The notes: a model not told the origin generated them from the letters alone. DNA of 64,000 nt from an uncultured Prevotella sp. (GCA_934256705.1 CAKQPF010000001.1:1-64000), one strand, 5' to 3'. Shown: positions 35,731 to 44,723, numbered from the stretch's first letter. Translations and numbers: made by a program.

Positions 35731-36819
35731 ATGAAAATAGGCAACACCCCCCTCCCACCCCGTCCGCTCTTCCTCGCTCCGATGGAAGACGTGACAGACA
35801 TCGGCTTCAGAATGCTGTGCAAACGCTTCGGAGCACAGATGGTATATACCGAATTCGTAAGCGCTGAAGCACTCGTGCGCTCCATCAAAAGCACAGTCAA
35901 CAAGCTCACCGTATGCGATGAAGAGCGACCTGTAGGCATTCAGATCTACGGCCGTGACGCTGAAGCGATGGTGGAAGCCGCAAAGATAGTGGAGGATCAG
36001 GCTCATCCCGACGTGATAGACATCAACTTCGGATGCCCTGTCAAGAAAGTGGCATCCAAGGGTGCAGGCGCAGGTATGCTGCAGAATATCCCCAAACTCC
36101 TCGACATCACCCGCAAGGTGGTCAAGGCAGTGAGCACTCCCGTCACCGTAAAGACACGACTCGGATGGAGCCACGAGCAGATAGTAATGGGCAACAACCC
36201 CACCGCCCCCTACCTCGTCAACACCCCGTTCACCCCATCCACCACTGCTGACAATGGGCAATCCCCCCACTGTGTCCGTAGCATCACCGACGGAACCCCA
36301 GCCTCCACCCACATAGCCGACCTCGCCGAGCGTCTCCAGGACTGCGGAATACAAGCCCTGACCATCCACGGACGCACCCGTTCACAGATGTACACTGGCG
36401 AAGCCGACTGGTCACTGATAGGCGAAGTGAAGAGCAATCCGCGCATACACATCCCCATCATCGGCAATGGAGACATCTGTTCGCTCGACCAGGCCGACGA
36501 AGCCTTCGACCGCTACGGCGTGGATGCCGTCATGGTAGGGCGCGCCACATTCGGCTGTCCTTGGTTCTTCTCACGCGAACAGCTCACCCTCGACCAGAAG
36601 ATAGACGTGCTCCTGGAGCAGCTGCACATCAATGTGGAGCGTCTCGACGAATACCGTGGCATACTCCACACCCGCCGTCACCTCGCCGCCACACCGATAT
36701 TCAAGGGCATACCCGACTTCCGCCAGACACGCATCGCCATGCTCCGTGCCGAAACAGTGGCAGACCTCACCGCCATCATCGAGCAGGTACGCGAGCGGCT
36801 GCATGGTATGGGAAGTTAG
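35731..36819 (+). CDS. dusB: tRNA-dihydrouridine synthase B with a 40-residue in-frame insertion
   Basis: 362 residues against about 320-330 usual. FMN-dependent TIM barrel that reduces uridine in tRNA. Seen: LAPMEDVTDIGFR (15-27), the catalytic Cys102 in NFGCPVKKVASKGAGAGML, KTRLGW (141-146), LTIHGRTRSQMYTGEADW (210-227), IIGNGDI and DAVMVGRATFGCPW. Between KTRLGW and AERLQDCGI, where relatives have about ten residues, this protein has about fifty; the extra part (about 150-194) is rich in Pro, Thr, Asn and Ser. Its DNA (36180-36312) is C-rich and contains a recognisable family A hairpin (36267-36294). The catalytic motifs are intact, so the enzyme may still work with a surface loop added. 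Confidence 0.9.
   Translation: MKIGNTPLPPRPLFLAPMEDVTDIGFRMLCKRFGAQMVYTEFVSAEALVRSIKSTVNKLTVCDEERPVGIQIYGRDAEAMVEAAKIVEDQAHPDVIDINFGCPVKKVASKGAGAGMLQNIPKLLDITRKVVKAVSTPVTVKTRLGWSHEQIVMGNNPTAPYLVNTPFTPSTTADNGQSPHCVRSITDGTPASTHIADLAERLQDCGIQALTIHGRTRSQMYTGEADWSLIGEVKSNPRIHIPIIGNGDICSLDQADEAFDRYGVDAVMVGRATFGCPWFFSREQLTLDQKIDVLLEQLHINVERLDEYRGILHTRRHLAATPIFKGIPDFRQTRIAMLRAETVADLTAIIEQVRERLHGMGS
36267..36294 (-). repeat. Family A hairpin repeat inside dusB
   Basis: Reading the plus strand, CCACTGTGTCCG is identical to the tail plus outer arm of copy 14, then TAGCATCACCGACGGA against CCGCGTTACCGGCGGA, five differences in 28 positions. The arms TCCGT and ACGGA keep pairing although one position changed from C-G to T-A. 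It encodes about residues 179-188 of DusB. Confidence 0.7.
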
Positions 36820-36991
36820 AAGGTTGTTGGTTGTGGGTTGTTGGTTATCGGTTGTTTAGTTAAACGGTCGTTGGGTTTCGGTTTGCGGTTATCGGTTGTC
36901 GGTCGTTGGTTTGGTTGAATGCACAAACTGCCAACAAAACCACAAAACAACAAAACCACCAAACCACAAGACAACAAAACCACAAGACAAA

Positions 36992-37020
36992 GCCACTGTG
37001 TTGCCCGCGTTACCGGGCAA
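36992..37020 (-). repeat. Family A hairpin repeat, copy 9
   Basis: Minus-strand arms TTGCCCG/CGGGCAA (plus-strand text TTGCCCGCGTTACCGGGCAA), tail CACAGTGGC. Confidence 0.85.
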
Positions 37021-37035
37021 TATAAGAAAACAATC

Positions 37036-37131
37036 TTTGTCTGGAAGACAATACCGAGCGTAGCGAGAGTAACCCGGGACGAAGTCTCGGGATTACGACC
37101 GCCAACTGACAGCTGTCTGGAAGACAGTACC
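37036..37131. repeat. Family D palindrome, copy 2
   Basis: TGTCTGGAAGACAATACCGA at the left, inner hairpin ACCCGGGACGAAGTCTCGGG, and GCTGTCTGGAAGACAGTACC at the right. An inverted relative is at 44724-44818. Confidence 0.8.
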
Positions 37132-37142
37132 TTTGTGTCCAG

Positions 37143-37255
37143 CTTGCAATAGCATAGATATTACCTTGCAATAGCATAGATATTACCTCGTAAAAGCATA
37201 GTTATTACCTTGCAATAGCATAGCTTTTAGGGGCTAAAAGCTATGCTATTGCAAG
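37143..37255. repeat. 22-bp-unit repeat array (family B), copy 4
   Basis: Three tandem 22-bp units (AGCATAGATATTACCTTGC, AGCATAGATATTACCTCGT, AGCATAGTTATTACCTTGC) and a terminal palindrome with 22-nt arms around GGG. One unit more than the otherwise near-identical copy at 26127-26217. Confidence 0.85.
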
Positions 37256-37375
37256 GTTTTGATTTTCAGATAGTTCCAGTGATGGCATTTGATGCTGTTT
37301 CGTGAGCCCGTCAGGTGGTGATTTCCCATTCCTTTATTCCCCCAAATGCTCATGAGCCTTTGCTCAAAAAAACAT

Positions 37376-37619
37376 CGAACTGTACGGTTGAAACGGGCTG
37401 AAGGCCCAAAAAGCTCATAGCCCAGGGCAACACCCTGGGTTATAATGGAATGAATACCAACGCCCTGCAAGGGCAAAAGCGTAACAGACTCATTGTTGTT
37501 GTAATGCTTTTGCCCTTGCAGGGCGTTGATATCATTCATCGTAATACCCAGGGCGATGCCCTGGGCTAAGAGCTTCTGCCCTTGCAGGGCGTATTATGTA
37601 ATTTCAACCGTACAGTTCG
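37376..37619. mobile_element. 244-bp MITE, copy 1
   Basis: Terminal inverted repeats CGAACTGTACGGTTGAAA and TTTCAACCGTACAGTTCG, flanked by an 8-bp direct repeat AAAAACAT (37368-37375 and 37620-37627). The inside is a chain of GC-rich hairpins (GGGCTGAAGGCCC, AGCCCAGGGCAACACCCTGG, ACGCCCTGCAAGGGC and their partners). No transposase is encoded; a larger element must move it. Sequence identical by eye to copy 2 at 44828-45071. Confidence 0.85.
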
Positions 37620-37714
37620 AAAAACATCAATATAGAAAAATAAAAAATAGAAAAATAAAGAAAAAACAGAAAAAAAATATATTTGTTTATTTTTATTTAT
37701 TGATATTTTATTGC
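37620..37714. repeat. AT-rich inverted repeat next to MITE copy 1
   Basis: AACATCAATATAGAAAAATA faces TTTATTTTTATTTATTGATA around an A-rich centre. Related to 11048-11167 and 48694-48766. MITE copy 1 inserted at its left edge. Confidence 0.65.
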
Positions 37715-37961
37715 GGGATTGGCAGCTCGGTGTCTCAAGTGGACAGAGCGTAACCTATCATCCCCCAGGGGGGACAGGAGGGGGGGCTCCTATTTCCTAA
37801 AAAATGATGTTCATTTTTAGGGAAAGCAAAGAAATTCCCAAAAACAGACAACAAATGGCAATACTGGAACGAAAATCCACATACCTTTATCAATCAGCCA
37901 CTTAAAGGACATCACACGGCTTTTTTACACGAAAACAGGCACGGAAACGGGGTTGGAGGAT

Positions 37962-37993
37962 TTTGGCAGTTCATAATTATTTTTGTAATTTTG
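37962..37993 (+). promoter_or_regulatory. Promoter of the first BspA-like gene
   Basis: TTTG (37962-37965), 20 nt, TAATTTTG (37986-37993). Leaves a leader of about 135 nt; the last 40 nt of it are repeated before the second BspA-like gene. Confidence 0.7.
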
Positions 37994-38131
37994 TAAGGCG
38001 CGAAAAGTAAAAACCGTCTTGTGAAATCCATTGGAAACGGCAACATGACAAACGGCAAGCCGGCATTTCACCTGAGCAAACATATTTCAAAAATTCAAAC
38101 AATAAAATAACATCATAAAAACATTTCACGC

Positions 38132-41100
38132 ATGAAAAGAAATCTACTCCTATCATTCCCCAAGGCCGCAAAGCTGTTACTGGCGGCATTGATTTGCCTG
38201 CCTTTCTGGGGCACCGCCTTGATGGCGCAGACTGCCCAGCCGGAAGCGTATGCCGTGTTCGATTCTTCCACCGGCACGCTCACATTCAAGTATGACAACA
38301 GCAAGCCTGCCGACGCTTACCCGATGAATACCGGAACGAACCTTCCTGGCTGGACCGAAAAAAGATACGACATCAAGAAGGTGGTGTTCGACCCTTCCTT
38401 TGCCGGGGCAAGACCTACAAGTTGCGGTGGCTGGTTTTATGGATGCCAAGACCTTGCTGACATCGAAGGCATCTCCAATCTGAATACTGAGAAGGTGACG
38501 GATATGAGATATATGTTCAGCGAGTGCACTTCCCTCGACTCGCTCAACCTCTCTTCCTTCAATACTGAGAATGTGACGGATATGAGTTATATGTTCTACA
38601 AATGTAGAAAGCTCGCATCGCTCGACCTCTCTTCCTTCAATACTGGGATCGTGACGAATATGGGTAGTATGTTCTACAAATGCACTTCCCTCACATCGCT
38701 CAACCTCTCTTCTTTCAATACTGAGAATGTGACGAATATGGGTTTTATGTTCGACACATGCACTTCACTCACATCGCTCGACATATCTTCTTTCAATACT
38801 GAGAAGGTGACGGATATGTATTTCATGTTCAACTACTGCACTTCCCTCACATCGCTCGACATATCTTCTTTCAATACTGAGAAGGTGACGGATATGGGTG
38901 GTATGTTCAAGTTATGCACTTCTCTCACATCGCTCGACCTCTCATCGTTCAATACTAAGAAGGTGACGGACATGAGATCTATGTTCGATGCTTGTAGAAA
39001 GCTCACATCGCTCGACCTCTCTTCTTTCAATACTGAGAAGGTGACGAATATGAGTGGTATGTTTCACTATTGTACCGCACTCACCACAATATATGCCAGC
39101 GACAAGTTTGTCACCACAAGCGTAACAGACGGCACAGGTATGTTCACCGACTGCACCGCACTGAAGGGAGCCATCAAGTATGACGCAAGCAAGACAGACC
39201 ACAGCTACGCAAATCTCAGCAATGGATATTTCAGCTCAAAGCCTATTATAGCGTATGCAGTCCTTGACTCCACCACAGGCACGCTCACATTCAAGTATGA
39301 CAACAACAAGCCTGCCGACGCTTACCTGATGAATACCGGAACGAACTTCCCTGGATGGAACGAAAAAAGAGACAACATCAAGAAGGTGGTGTTCGACCCT
39401 TCCTTTGCTGGGGCAAGACCTACAAGTTGCTATGGCTGGTTTGCTCCTTGCCGAAACCTTGCTGACATCGAAGGTATCTCCAATCTGAATACTGAGAATG
39501 TGACGGATATGAGCTATATGTTCTCCAACTGCACTTCCCTCGACTCGCTCGACCTCTCATCTTTCAATACTGAGAATGTGACGAATATGAGCTTTCTGTT
39601 CTTCAACTGCACTTCACTCGCATCGCTCGACCTCTCTTCTTTCAATACCAAGAGTGTGACGGATATGAGTAGTATGTTCCTCTTATGCACTTCACTCGAC
39701 TCGCTCAACCTCTCATCTTTCAATACTGAGAATGTGACGGATTTGAGTGGTATGTTCTGCGGCTGCACTTCCCTCACATCGCTCGACCTCTCTTCTTTCA
39801 ATACTGAGAATGTGACGAATATGCGTAGTATGTTCGACGACTGCACTTCACTCACATCGCTCGACCTCTCTTCCTTCAATACTGAGAATGTGACGAATAT
39901 GATTGGTATGTTCTACAACTGCACTTCCCTCACATCGCTCGACCTCTCTTCCTTCAATACTGAGAAGGTGACGTATATGATTGGTATGTTCTACAAATGC
40001 ACTTCCCTCGCATCGCTCGACCTCTCTTCCTTCAATACTGAGAATGTGACGGATATGTATGGTATGTTCCGCGACTGCACTTCCCTCACATCGCTCGACC
40101 TCTCCTCTTTCAATACTGAGAATGTGACGAATATGAGTGGTATGTTCTACAAATGCACTTCACTCACTTCGCTCGACCTCTCTTCTTTCAATACTGATAG
40201 TGTGAAGAGTATGCGTGAGATGTTTAAGGATTGTACCGCACTCACCACCATCTATGCCAGCGACAAGTTTGTCACCACAAGCGTAACAGACGGCGCAGAT
40301 ATGTTCAAAGGCTGCACCGCACTGAAGGGTGCCATCGAGTATGACGCAAGCAAGACAGACCACAGCTACGCCAACTTCGACGGTTACTTCAGACACAGAA
40401 TGATAGGCACTGGAATGTATGCAGAGTTTGATTCCGCTGCCGGAGTCCTCACATTCAAGAATGGCGACATACATGACGGCGATTATCCTGTCAACCAAGG
40501 CTACGAGAGTCCGGCATGGCTGGCACATAGCAAGAGCATCTGCAAGGTGGTGTTCGACCCTTCCGTGGCTGAGGCAAGGCCTACAAGCTGCGCTTCATGG
40601 TTCCTGGATTGCATAAGACTGACCGAGATAGAAGGCCTCGAACATCTGAACACTGACAGCGTTACCATCATGCGAAGCATGTTTGAAGGTTGCGAACAGC
40701 TCACTGACATCGACCTGTCACTCCTCAGCACTGCCGAGGTGACGGACATGGAGCGCATGTTTACCAACTGCTACAGGCTCAAGTCCATCGACCTCTCCAA
40801 CGTGAACACGGAGAAAGTGACCGACATGATTGAAATGTTCTATTACTGCAAAGCGTTGACGGCAATAGACCTCTCTAAATTCAACACCGCCAACGTGACC
40901 GACATGAAGGGAATGTTCCGCGAATGCGCTGCCCTGACAGCTATCGATGTATCAATGTTTGACACCAGGAACGTGAAGAATATGGAGGGAATGTTCGCTT
41001 ACTGTCATGGACTCACCACTCTGGACCTCTCCGATTTCGATACGGAGAACGTGTGGAACACGTATGAGATGTTCAGCAACTGCTCTGCTCTCACCACCAT

Positions 41101-41392
41101 ATATGTCAGCGACAAGTTTGTCACCACTAACGTGACACACTCCAGATATATGTTCCATGCCTGCGAAAAGCTGAAGGGCGCACGAGAGTATGACGTGACA
41201 AAGACAAACCACAGCTATGCCAACTACACCACTGGCTACTTCACTCTCAAGCTCCCTACCTCCATCAATGCCATCAGCGGCAATGACAAGGCGGAATACT
41301 TCGACATCAACGGCAAGCGCGGCACAAAGCTTCAGCGCGGCATAAACCTTGTGCGTCGCGGAAACAAGACTTACAAGGTGGTGGTGAAGTAA
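38132..41392 (+). CDS. BspA-like surface protein with DUF285 leucine-rich repeats (three cassettes)
   Basis: 1086 residues. Signal peptide about 1-32 (ALMAQ). Three cassettes begin near residues 38, 373 and 760; each has a beta-type entry domain (AYAVFDSSTGTLTFKYDN ... KKVVFDPSFAGARPTSC) and then 26-residue repeats of the form NTENVTDMSYMFxxCTSLxSLDLSSF, closed by LTTIYASDKFVTT and GYF. The repeats are also near-identical in DNA (78-bp period). The last 44 residues (from about 1043, YFDINGKRGTKLQRGINLVR ... VVVK) resemble the C-terminal tail of many Prevotella exported proteins. Proteins of this type bind host matrix or other bacteria. Paralogue 113 bp downstream. Confidence 0.9.
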   Translation: MKRNLLLSFPKAAKLLLAALICLPFWGTALMAQTAQPEAYAVFDSSTGTLTFKYDNSKPADAYPMNTGTNLPGWTEKRYDIKKVVFDPSFAGARPTSCGGWFYGCQDLADIEGISNLNTEKVTDMRYMFSECTSLDSLNLSSFNTENVTDMSYMFYKCRKLASLDLSSFNTGIVTNMGSMFYKCTSLTSLNLSSFNTENVTNMGFMFDTCTSLTSLDISSFNTEKVTDMYFMFNYCTSLTSLDISSFNTEKVTDMGGMFKLCTSLTSLDLSSFNTKKVTDMRSMFDACRKLTSLDLSSFNTEKVTNMSGMFHYCTALTTIYASDKFVTTSVTDGTGMFTDCTALKGAIKYDASKTDHSYANLSNGYFSSKPIIAYAVLDSTTGTLTFKYDNNKPADAYLMNTGTNFPGWNEKRDNIKKVVFDPSFAGARPTSCYGWFAPCRNLADIEGISNLNTENVTDMSYMFSNCTSLDSLDLSSFNTENVTNMSFLFFNCTSLASLDLSSFNTKSVTDMSSMFLLCTSLDSLNLSSFNTENVTDLSGMFCGCTSLTSLDLSSFNTENVTNMRSMFDDCTSLTSLDLSSFNTENVTNMIGMFYNCTSLTSLDLSSFNTEKVTYMIGMFYKCTSLASLDLSSFNTENVTDMYGMFRDCTSLTSLDLSSFNTENVTNMSGMFYKCTSLTSLDLSSFNTDSVKSMREMFKDCTALTTIYASDKFVTTSVTDGADMFKGCTALKGAIEYDASKTDHSYANFDGYFRHRMIGTGMYAEFDSAAGVLTFKNGDIHDGDYPVNQGYESPAWLAHSKSICKVVFDPSVAEARPTSCASWFLDCIRLTEIEGLEHLNTDSVTIMRSMFEGCEQLTDIDLSLLSTAEVTDMERMFTNCYRLKSIDLSNVNTEKVTDMIEMFYYCKALTAIDLSKFNTANVTDMKGMFRECAALTAIDVSMFDTRNVKNMEGMFAYCHGLTTLDLSDFDTENVWNTYEMFSNCSALTTIYVSDKFVTTNVTHSRYMFHACEKLKGAREYDVTKTNHSYANYTTGYFTLKLPTSINAISGNDKAEYFDINGKRGTKLQRGINLVRRGNKTYKVVVK

Positions 41393-41396
41393 AAGG

Positions 41397-41432
41397 AGAC
41401 CCCCTCTTGTACCCCTCACAGGGGAATAAGAG
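41397..41432 (+). repeat. C-rich 3'-end hairpin (family E) behind BspA-like gene 1
   Basis: GGAGACCCCCTCTTGTACCC then CTCACAGGGG, five bases behind the stop codon. No T run follows, so it is not a classic terminator. Confidence 0.65.
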
Positions 41433-41505
41433 GGAGTCTTATAATTCGAGAAAACACATTTCAAGACAACAAGCACTATTATAACATCATAAAAACATTT
41501 CACGT

Positions 41506-42756
41506 ATGAAAAGAAATCTATTCCTATCATTCCCCAAGGCCGCAAGGCTATTACTGGCAGCATTGATTTGCCTGCCTTTCTGGGGCACCGCCTTGATGGC
41601 GCAGACTGCCCAGCCCGAAGCGTATGCCGTGTTCGATTCTTCCAACGGCACGCTCACATTCAAGTATGACGGCAACAAGCCTAACGACGCTTACCTGATG
41701 AATACCGGAACGGACTTTCCTGGCTGGAGTGGCAATAAAGAGGACATCAAGAAGGTGGTGTTCGACCCTTCCTTTGCCGGGGCAAGACCTACAAGTTGCA
41801 ATGGATGGTTTTACAATTGCAGGAATCTTACTGACATCGAAGGCATCTCCAATCTGAATACAGAGGAGGTGACAATTATGAGTGCTATGTTCGACGGATG
41901 TAAACAGCTCACATCGCTCGACCTCTCTTCTTTCAATACTGAGAAGGTGACGGATATGAATTTTATGTTCAACAATTGTGAAAAACTCGCATCGCTCGAC
42001 ATATCTTCTTTCAATACCAAGAATGTGGAATATATGAGTGCCATGTTCCAAAATTGTTCTTCCCTCACATCGCTCGACCTCTCTTCTTTCAATACTGAGA
42101 ATGTGAAGAATATGAGTTCAATGTTCTACGGCTGTTCTTCCCTCACATCGCTCGACCTCTCTTCTTTCAATACTGGGGAAGTGACAGATATGAGTGGTAT
42201 GATCAGCAACTGCACTTCCCTCGAATCGCTCAACATATCTTCTTTCAATACTGAGAAGGTGACGGATATGAGTTTTATGTTCGACCGTTGTGAAAAACTC
42301 GCATCGCTCGACATATCTTCTTTCGATTCCAAGAATGTGGAATATATGAGTGCCATGTTCCAAAATTGTTCTTCCCTCGCATCGCTCGACCTATCAAATT
42401 TCAATACTGAGAATGTGACGGTTATGATATCTATGTTTAAAGGATGTCAAGCCCTGGCCACCATCTATACCAGCGACAAGTTTGTCGTGACAAATGTGGA
42501 ATTGGATCATAATATGTTCGCTGAATGCTTAAAACTCAAGGGCGCAATAGAATATGATGAAAACAAGACGAACGGCAGCTACGCCAACTACACCACTGGC
42601 TACTTCTCTCTCAAGACCCCTACCTCCATCAATGCCATCAACGGCAATGACAAGGCGGAATACTTCGACATCAACGGCAAGCGCGGCACAAAGCTTCAGC
42701 GCGGCATAAACCTTGTGCGTCGCGGTAACAAGACTTATAAGGTGGTGGTGAAGTAA
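41506..42756 (+). CDS. BspA-like surface protein with DUF285 leucine-rich repeats (one cassette)
   Basis: 416 residues: signal peptide about 1-32, one entry domain (about 38-108) and about eight 26-residue repeats, then the same 44-residue C-terminal tail as the larger paralogue. The 5' leader (ATAACATCATAAAAACATTT), the first 100 codons and the 3' end including the hairpin behind the stop match the neighbour closely, so the pair arose by tandem duplication with loss or gain of whole repeats. Likely co-expressed surface adhesin; ligand unknown. Confidence 0.9.
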   Translation: MKRNLFLSFPKAARLLLAALICLPFWGTALMAQTAQPEAYAVFDSSNGTLTFKYDGNKPNDAYLMNTGTDFPGWSGNKEDIKKVVFDPSFAGARPTSCNGWFYNCRNLTDIEGISNLNTEEVTIMSAMFDGCKQLTSLDLSSFNTEKVTDMNFMFNNCEKLASLDISSFNTKNVEYMSAMFQNCSSLTSLDLSSFNTENVKNMSSMFYGCSSLTSLDLSSFNTGEVTDMSGMISNCTSLESLNISSFNTEKVTDMSFMFDRCEKLASLDISSFDSKNVEYMSAMFQNCSSLASLDLSNFNTENVTVMISMFKGCQALATIYTSDKFVVTNVELDHNMFAECLKLKGAIEYDENKTNGSYANYTTGYFSLKTPTSINAINGNDKAEYFDINGKRGTKLQRGINLVRRGNKTYKVVVK

Positions 42757-42761
42757 AAGGA

Positions 42762-42794
42762 GACCCCCTCTTATCCCCCTGTAGGGGGAGGCTG
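42762..42794 (+). repeat. C-rich 3'-end hairpin (family E) behind BspA-like gene 2
   Basis: GGAGACCCCCTCTTATCCCC then CTGTAGGGGGAGGCTGG, five bases behind the stop, as in the first BspA-like gene. Confidence 0.7.
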
Positions 42795-42870
42795 GATACG
42801 CTCTGGCGACTTAGGGGCAGTGCATCATAATATAAATGAAGAATGGCTTGCGCAGTGGCGGAGCCCTTCT

Positions 42871-42918
42871 TATAGCCCCCTCATATTCCCCCTCACAGTG
42901 GGATATGAGGGGGCTTAT
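42871..42918. terminator. Possible bidirectional terminator between convergent genes
   Basis: TATAGCCCCCTCATAT and ATATGAGGGGGCTTATA form a 15-16-bp stem around TCCCCCTCACAGTGGG. On the plus strand a T-rich stretch follows (TTATATTATCCTCTTTT). It stands between the second BspA-like gene and the convergent ATPase gene. Confidence 0.65.
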
Positions 42919-42960
42919 ATTATCCTCTTTTCTGAAAAATGTTCCCAAAAAACATCGAAA

Positions 42961-44400
42961 TCACGAAAACAATTCATCGGAAAGGATTATCTTCTGCACC
43001 TTTCCAGTATGCTTGCCATGCTGGAGCCCAAAGGTAGTGACCAGCGTAAGATGCACCTTTTTCCTTTCAGGCAACGTGCTGCTAAGCGCCTCCACGCGGT
43101 GTATCATCTTCAGTTCCTCCTCCTTGTCGATGGAATAAGGAGCGGTGGCAAATTTCATTTCGCAGAGGTTCACTATGTTGTCATCCCTCAATATGACCAT
43201 ATCCACCTGCGCACCTCGACTTGACTCCGTGCCTTTCAGGTTCCAGGCAGAGACTGAAGTCCTCACTCCCCCAATCTCCAGAGCCCGCTTTATCTGGTTG
43301 ATATGCTGCCAGCATACCAGTTCGAAAGCCACGCCACGCCATGATTTCATGATGCCTGACGTGCAGTTGTCATTCATGAAAGCGGCTTCCCGCTGATATC
43401 TATCCACATATCTGATCCAGAAAAGGCAGAAATTGTCTGTCAGCTTGTAGTGTTCTGTCACTCCCTTGCCGTATGGATTGTAGCGCATCAGGAAGTCACT
43501 TTCCTCCAATGATGCCAGCATAGCGGTCAGTCCACCGCCGAAAGGTATGCCCGTGGCTTGGGATATCTCGTCCCGCGTGAAACCGTAATTGCGCGTAGCA
43601 AGCAGACGTATGACCTTCTTGCAATCTTCCGCATTGGTGAAAATGGCATTGAAGAGGCGGTTGAACTCATCGTTCAGACGCGGTTTTGCCCCGAAAAGTA
43701 TCATGTCAGTATTTTTCTCAAAGCTATATCCCTTGCGGAAATAGCTGAGATAATACGGCAGTCCGCCAAATACCATATACGTCTGCAGGATGTCATATCG
43801 GGACATCTCGATGTTCTCATGGTCAAAATATTCCTCACACTCCTTGAGAGTAAATGGTGACAGCTTTATCTGACAGGTGAGACGACCATACAGCCCTCCT
43901 TTGTTACGTGAGAGATTGGACAGTATCCAGGAGGTCGCACTGCCACAGACTATCAGCATAATGTTGTCGTGACCGCTGCACCATCCATTCCAGAAACTCT
44001 CGAAAGCGGAGAGGAAACGGCTGCGGGGAGTGTCCATCCAAGGCAGTTCATCGAGGAATATGACCATTCTCTGCCCCCTGTCCTGCGACTGCAGCAACTG
44101 GATCAGCTGGAAAAATGCCTCCATCCACGATTTAGGCTGCTGGTAGCCCTCAAGTCCATGGTTGAGCAAAGAGAAATAGAAACTTTCCAGTTGGGTCTTC
44201 ATCCTGTTCCTTTCATCCTTCTGGTCCACTGGTGACACGCCGGTATGCTGGAAGGTGAATCTGCCTTTCAGAGCCTGCTTGATGAGGAAGGTCTTGCCTA
44301 CTCGCCTTCTGCCATATACAGCGACGAACTCAGGTCTATCGCTGTCATATAGCCTTTCCAGTTCCTCAATCTCATGTTTTCTACCTATTATCTTGCTCAT
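42961..44400 (-). CDS. AAA ATPase of the archaeal-type ATPase/DUF234 family
   Basis: 479 residues. Start at MSKIIGRKHEIEEL; the upstream 25 codons of the open frame are AT-rich promoter DNA. Walker A GRRRVGKT (30-37), Walker B VIFLDELPW, then a winged-helix-like part (GFTRDEISQATGIPFGGGLTAMLASLEESDF) and a C-terminal PD-(D/E)XK-like DUF234 domain with QVDMVILRDDNIVNLCEMKF. The D...ExK pattern suggests a nuclease-like fold. Such genes are abundant in Bacteroidetes and of unknown function; toxin-antitoxin or defence-like roles have been suggested but are not shown. The promoter is embedded in four TTTGCCA-type sites. Confidence 0.85.
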   Translation of the reverse strand: MSKIIGRKHEIEELERLYDSDRPEFVAVYGRRRVGKTFLIKQALKGRFTFQHTGVSPVDQKDERNRMKTQLESFYFSLLNHGLEGYQQPKSWMEAFFQLIQLLQSQDRGQRMVIFLDELPWMDTPRSRFLSAFESFWNGWCSGHDNIMLIVCGSATSWILSNLSRNKGGLYGRLTCQIKLSPFTLKECEEYFDHENIEMSRYDILQTYMVFGGLPYYLSYFRKGYSFEKNTDMILFGAKPRLNDEFNRLFNAIFTNAEDCKKVIRLLATRNYGFTRDEISQATGIPFGGGLTAMLASLEESDFLMRYNPYGKGVTEHYKLTDNFCLFWIRYVDRYQREAAFMNDNCTSGIMKSWRGVAFELVCWQHINQIKRALEIGGVRTSVSAWNLKGTESSRGAQVDMVILRDDNIVNLCEMKFATAPYSIDKEEELKMIHRVEALSSTLPERKKVHLTLVTTFGLQHGKHTGKVQKIILSDELFS

Positions 44401-44406
44401 AATTAC

Positions 44407-44508
44407 GCTATATTTTGCCACAAAGATACAAAAAAGGCAGCGTTTGGCAAAATATAATATACTATATTCTGCCAAATGCCCACTTTTTTTAACACTGTTT
44501 GGCAGATT
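44407..44508 (-). promoter_or_regulatory. ATPase promoter embedded in repeated TATATTTTGCCA operator-like sites
   Basis: Promoter on minus: TTTTG (44448-44452), 19 nt, TATCTTTG (44421-44428). Around it are four copies of a TATATT(T/C)TGCCA motif: 44407-44420 (plus), 44443-44459 (minus), 44461-44476 (plus) and 44496-44508 (minus, weaker). The second and third form a palindrome about TATAATATACTATA and the second overlaps the -33 element; the first lies just past the start point. Confidence 0.6.
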
Positions 44509-44723
44509 ATGAGGTCTCCCAGACCCCTTTACGGAGGGGCTTTTCTTTGGTTACAGATTGTCAGTTTGAGACCCAAGTAGCCAGTGCCTAACCTTTCATC
44601 CCCCAAGGGGGACAGGAGGGGGCTTAATCCGTGAAAGAACAGATCCGTTACATCGGTGTTATCCGTGTTTCTCTTTGAACGCTTGTGGTCGTCGCGTAGC
44701 GATGAGCACATGATGATATGTCT

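Larger units (their letters stand above)
36820..38131. repeat. Repeat island 2 between dusB and the first BspA-like gene
   Basis: 1.3 kb without a supported gene: GGTTGTTGGTTGTGGG simple repeat (36828-36916), ACAAAACCACAAAACAACAA simple repeat (36930-36990), family A copy 9, family D palindrome (37036-37131), family B array (37143-37255), MITE copy 1 (37376-37619), AT-rich inverted repeat (37620-37714), a CCCCCAGGGGGGACAGGAGGG block (37756-37780), then the BspA leader with a promoter at 37962-37993. Confidence 0.75.

Noticed and set aside
37246..37539. 97-residue frame (also 44659-44991, 110 residues) beginning MNDINALQGQKHY
   Set aside because: Both are translations of the MITE and neighbouring palindromes; the shared peptide follows from the mobile DNA, not from a gene.
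41349..41392. Type IX secretion sorting domain at the end of the BspA-like proteins
   Set aside because: The tail is shared and reminiscent of such domains, but the conserved motifs are too weak to claim, and no T9SS gene is in the window.
44401..44475. 25-residue N-terminal extension of the ATPase
   Set aside because: This DNA contains the promoter and operator-like sites; MSKIIGRK is the family start.
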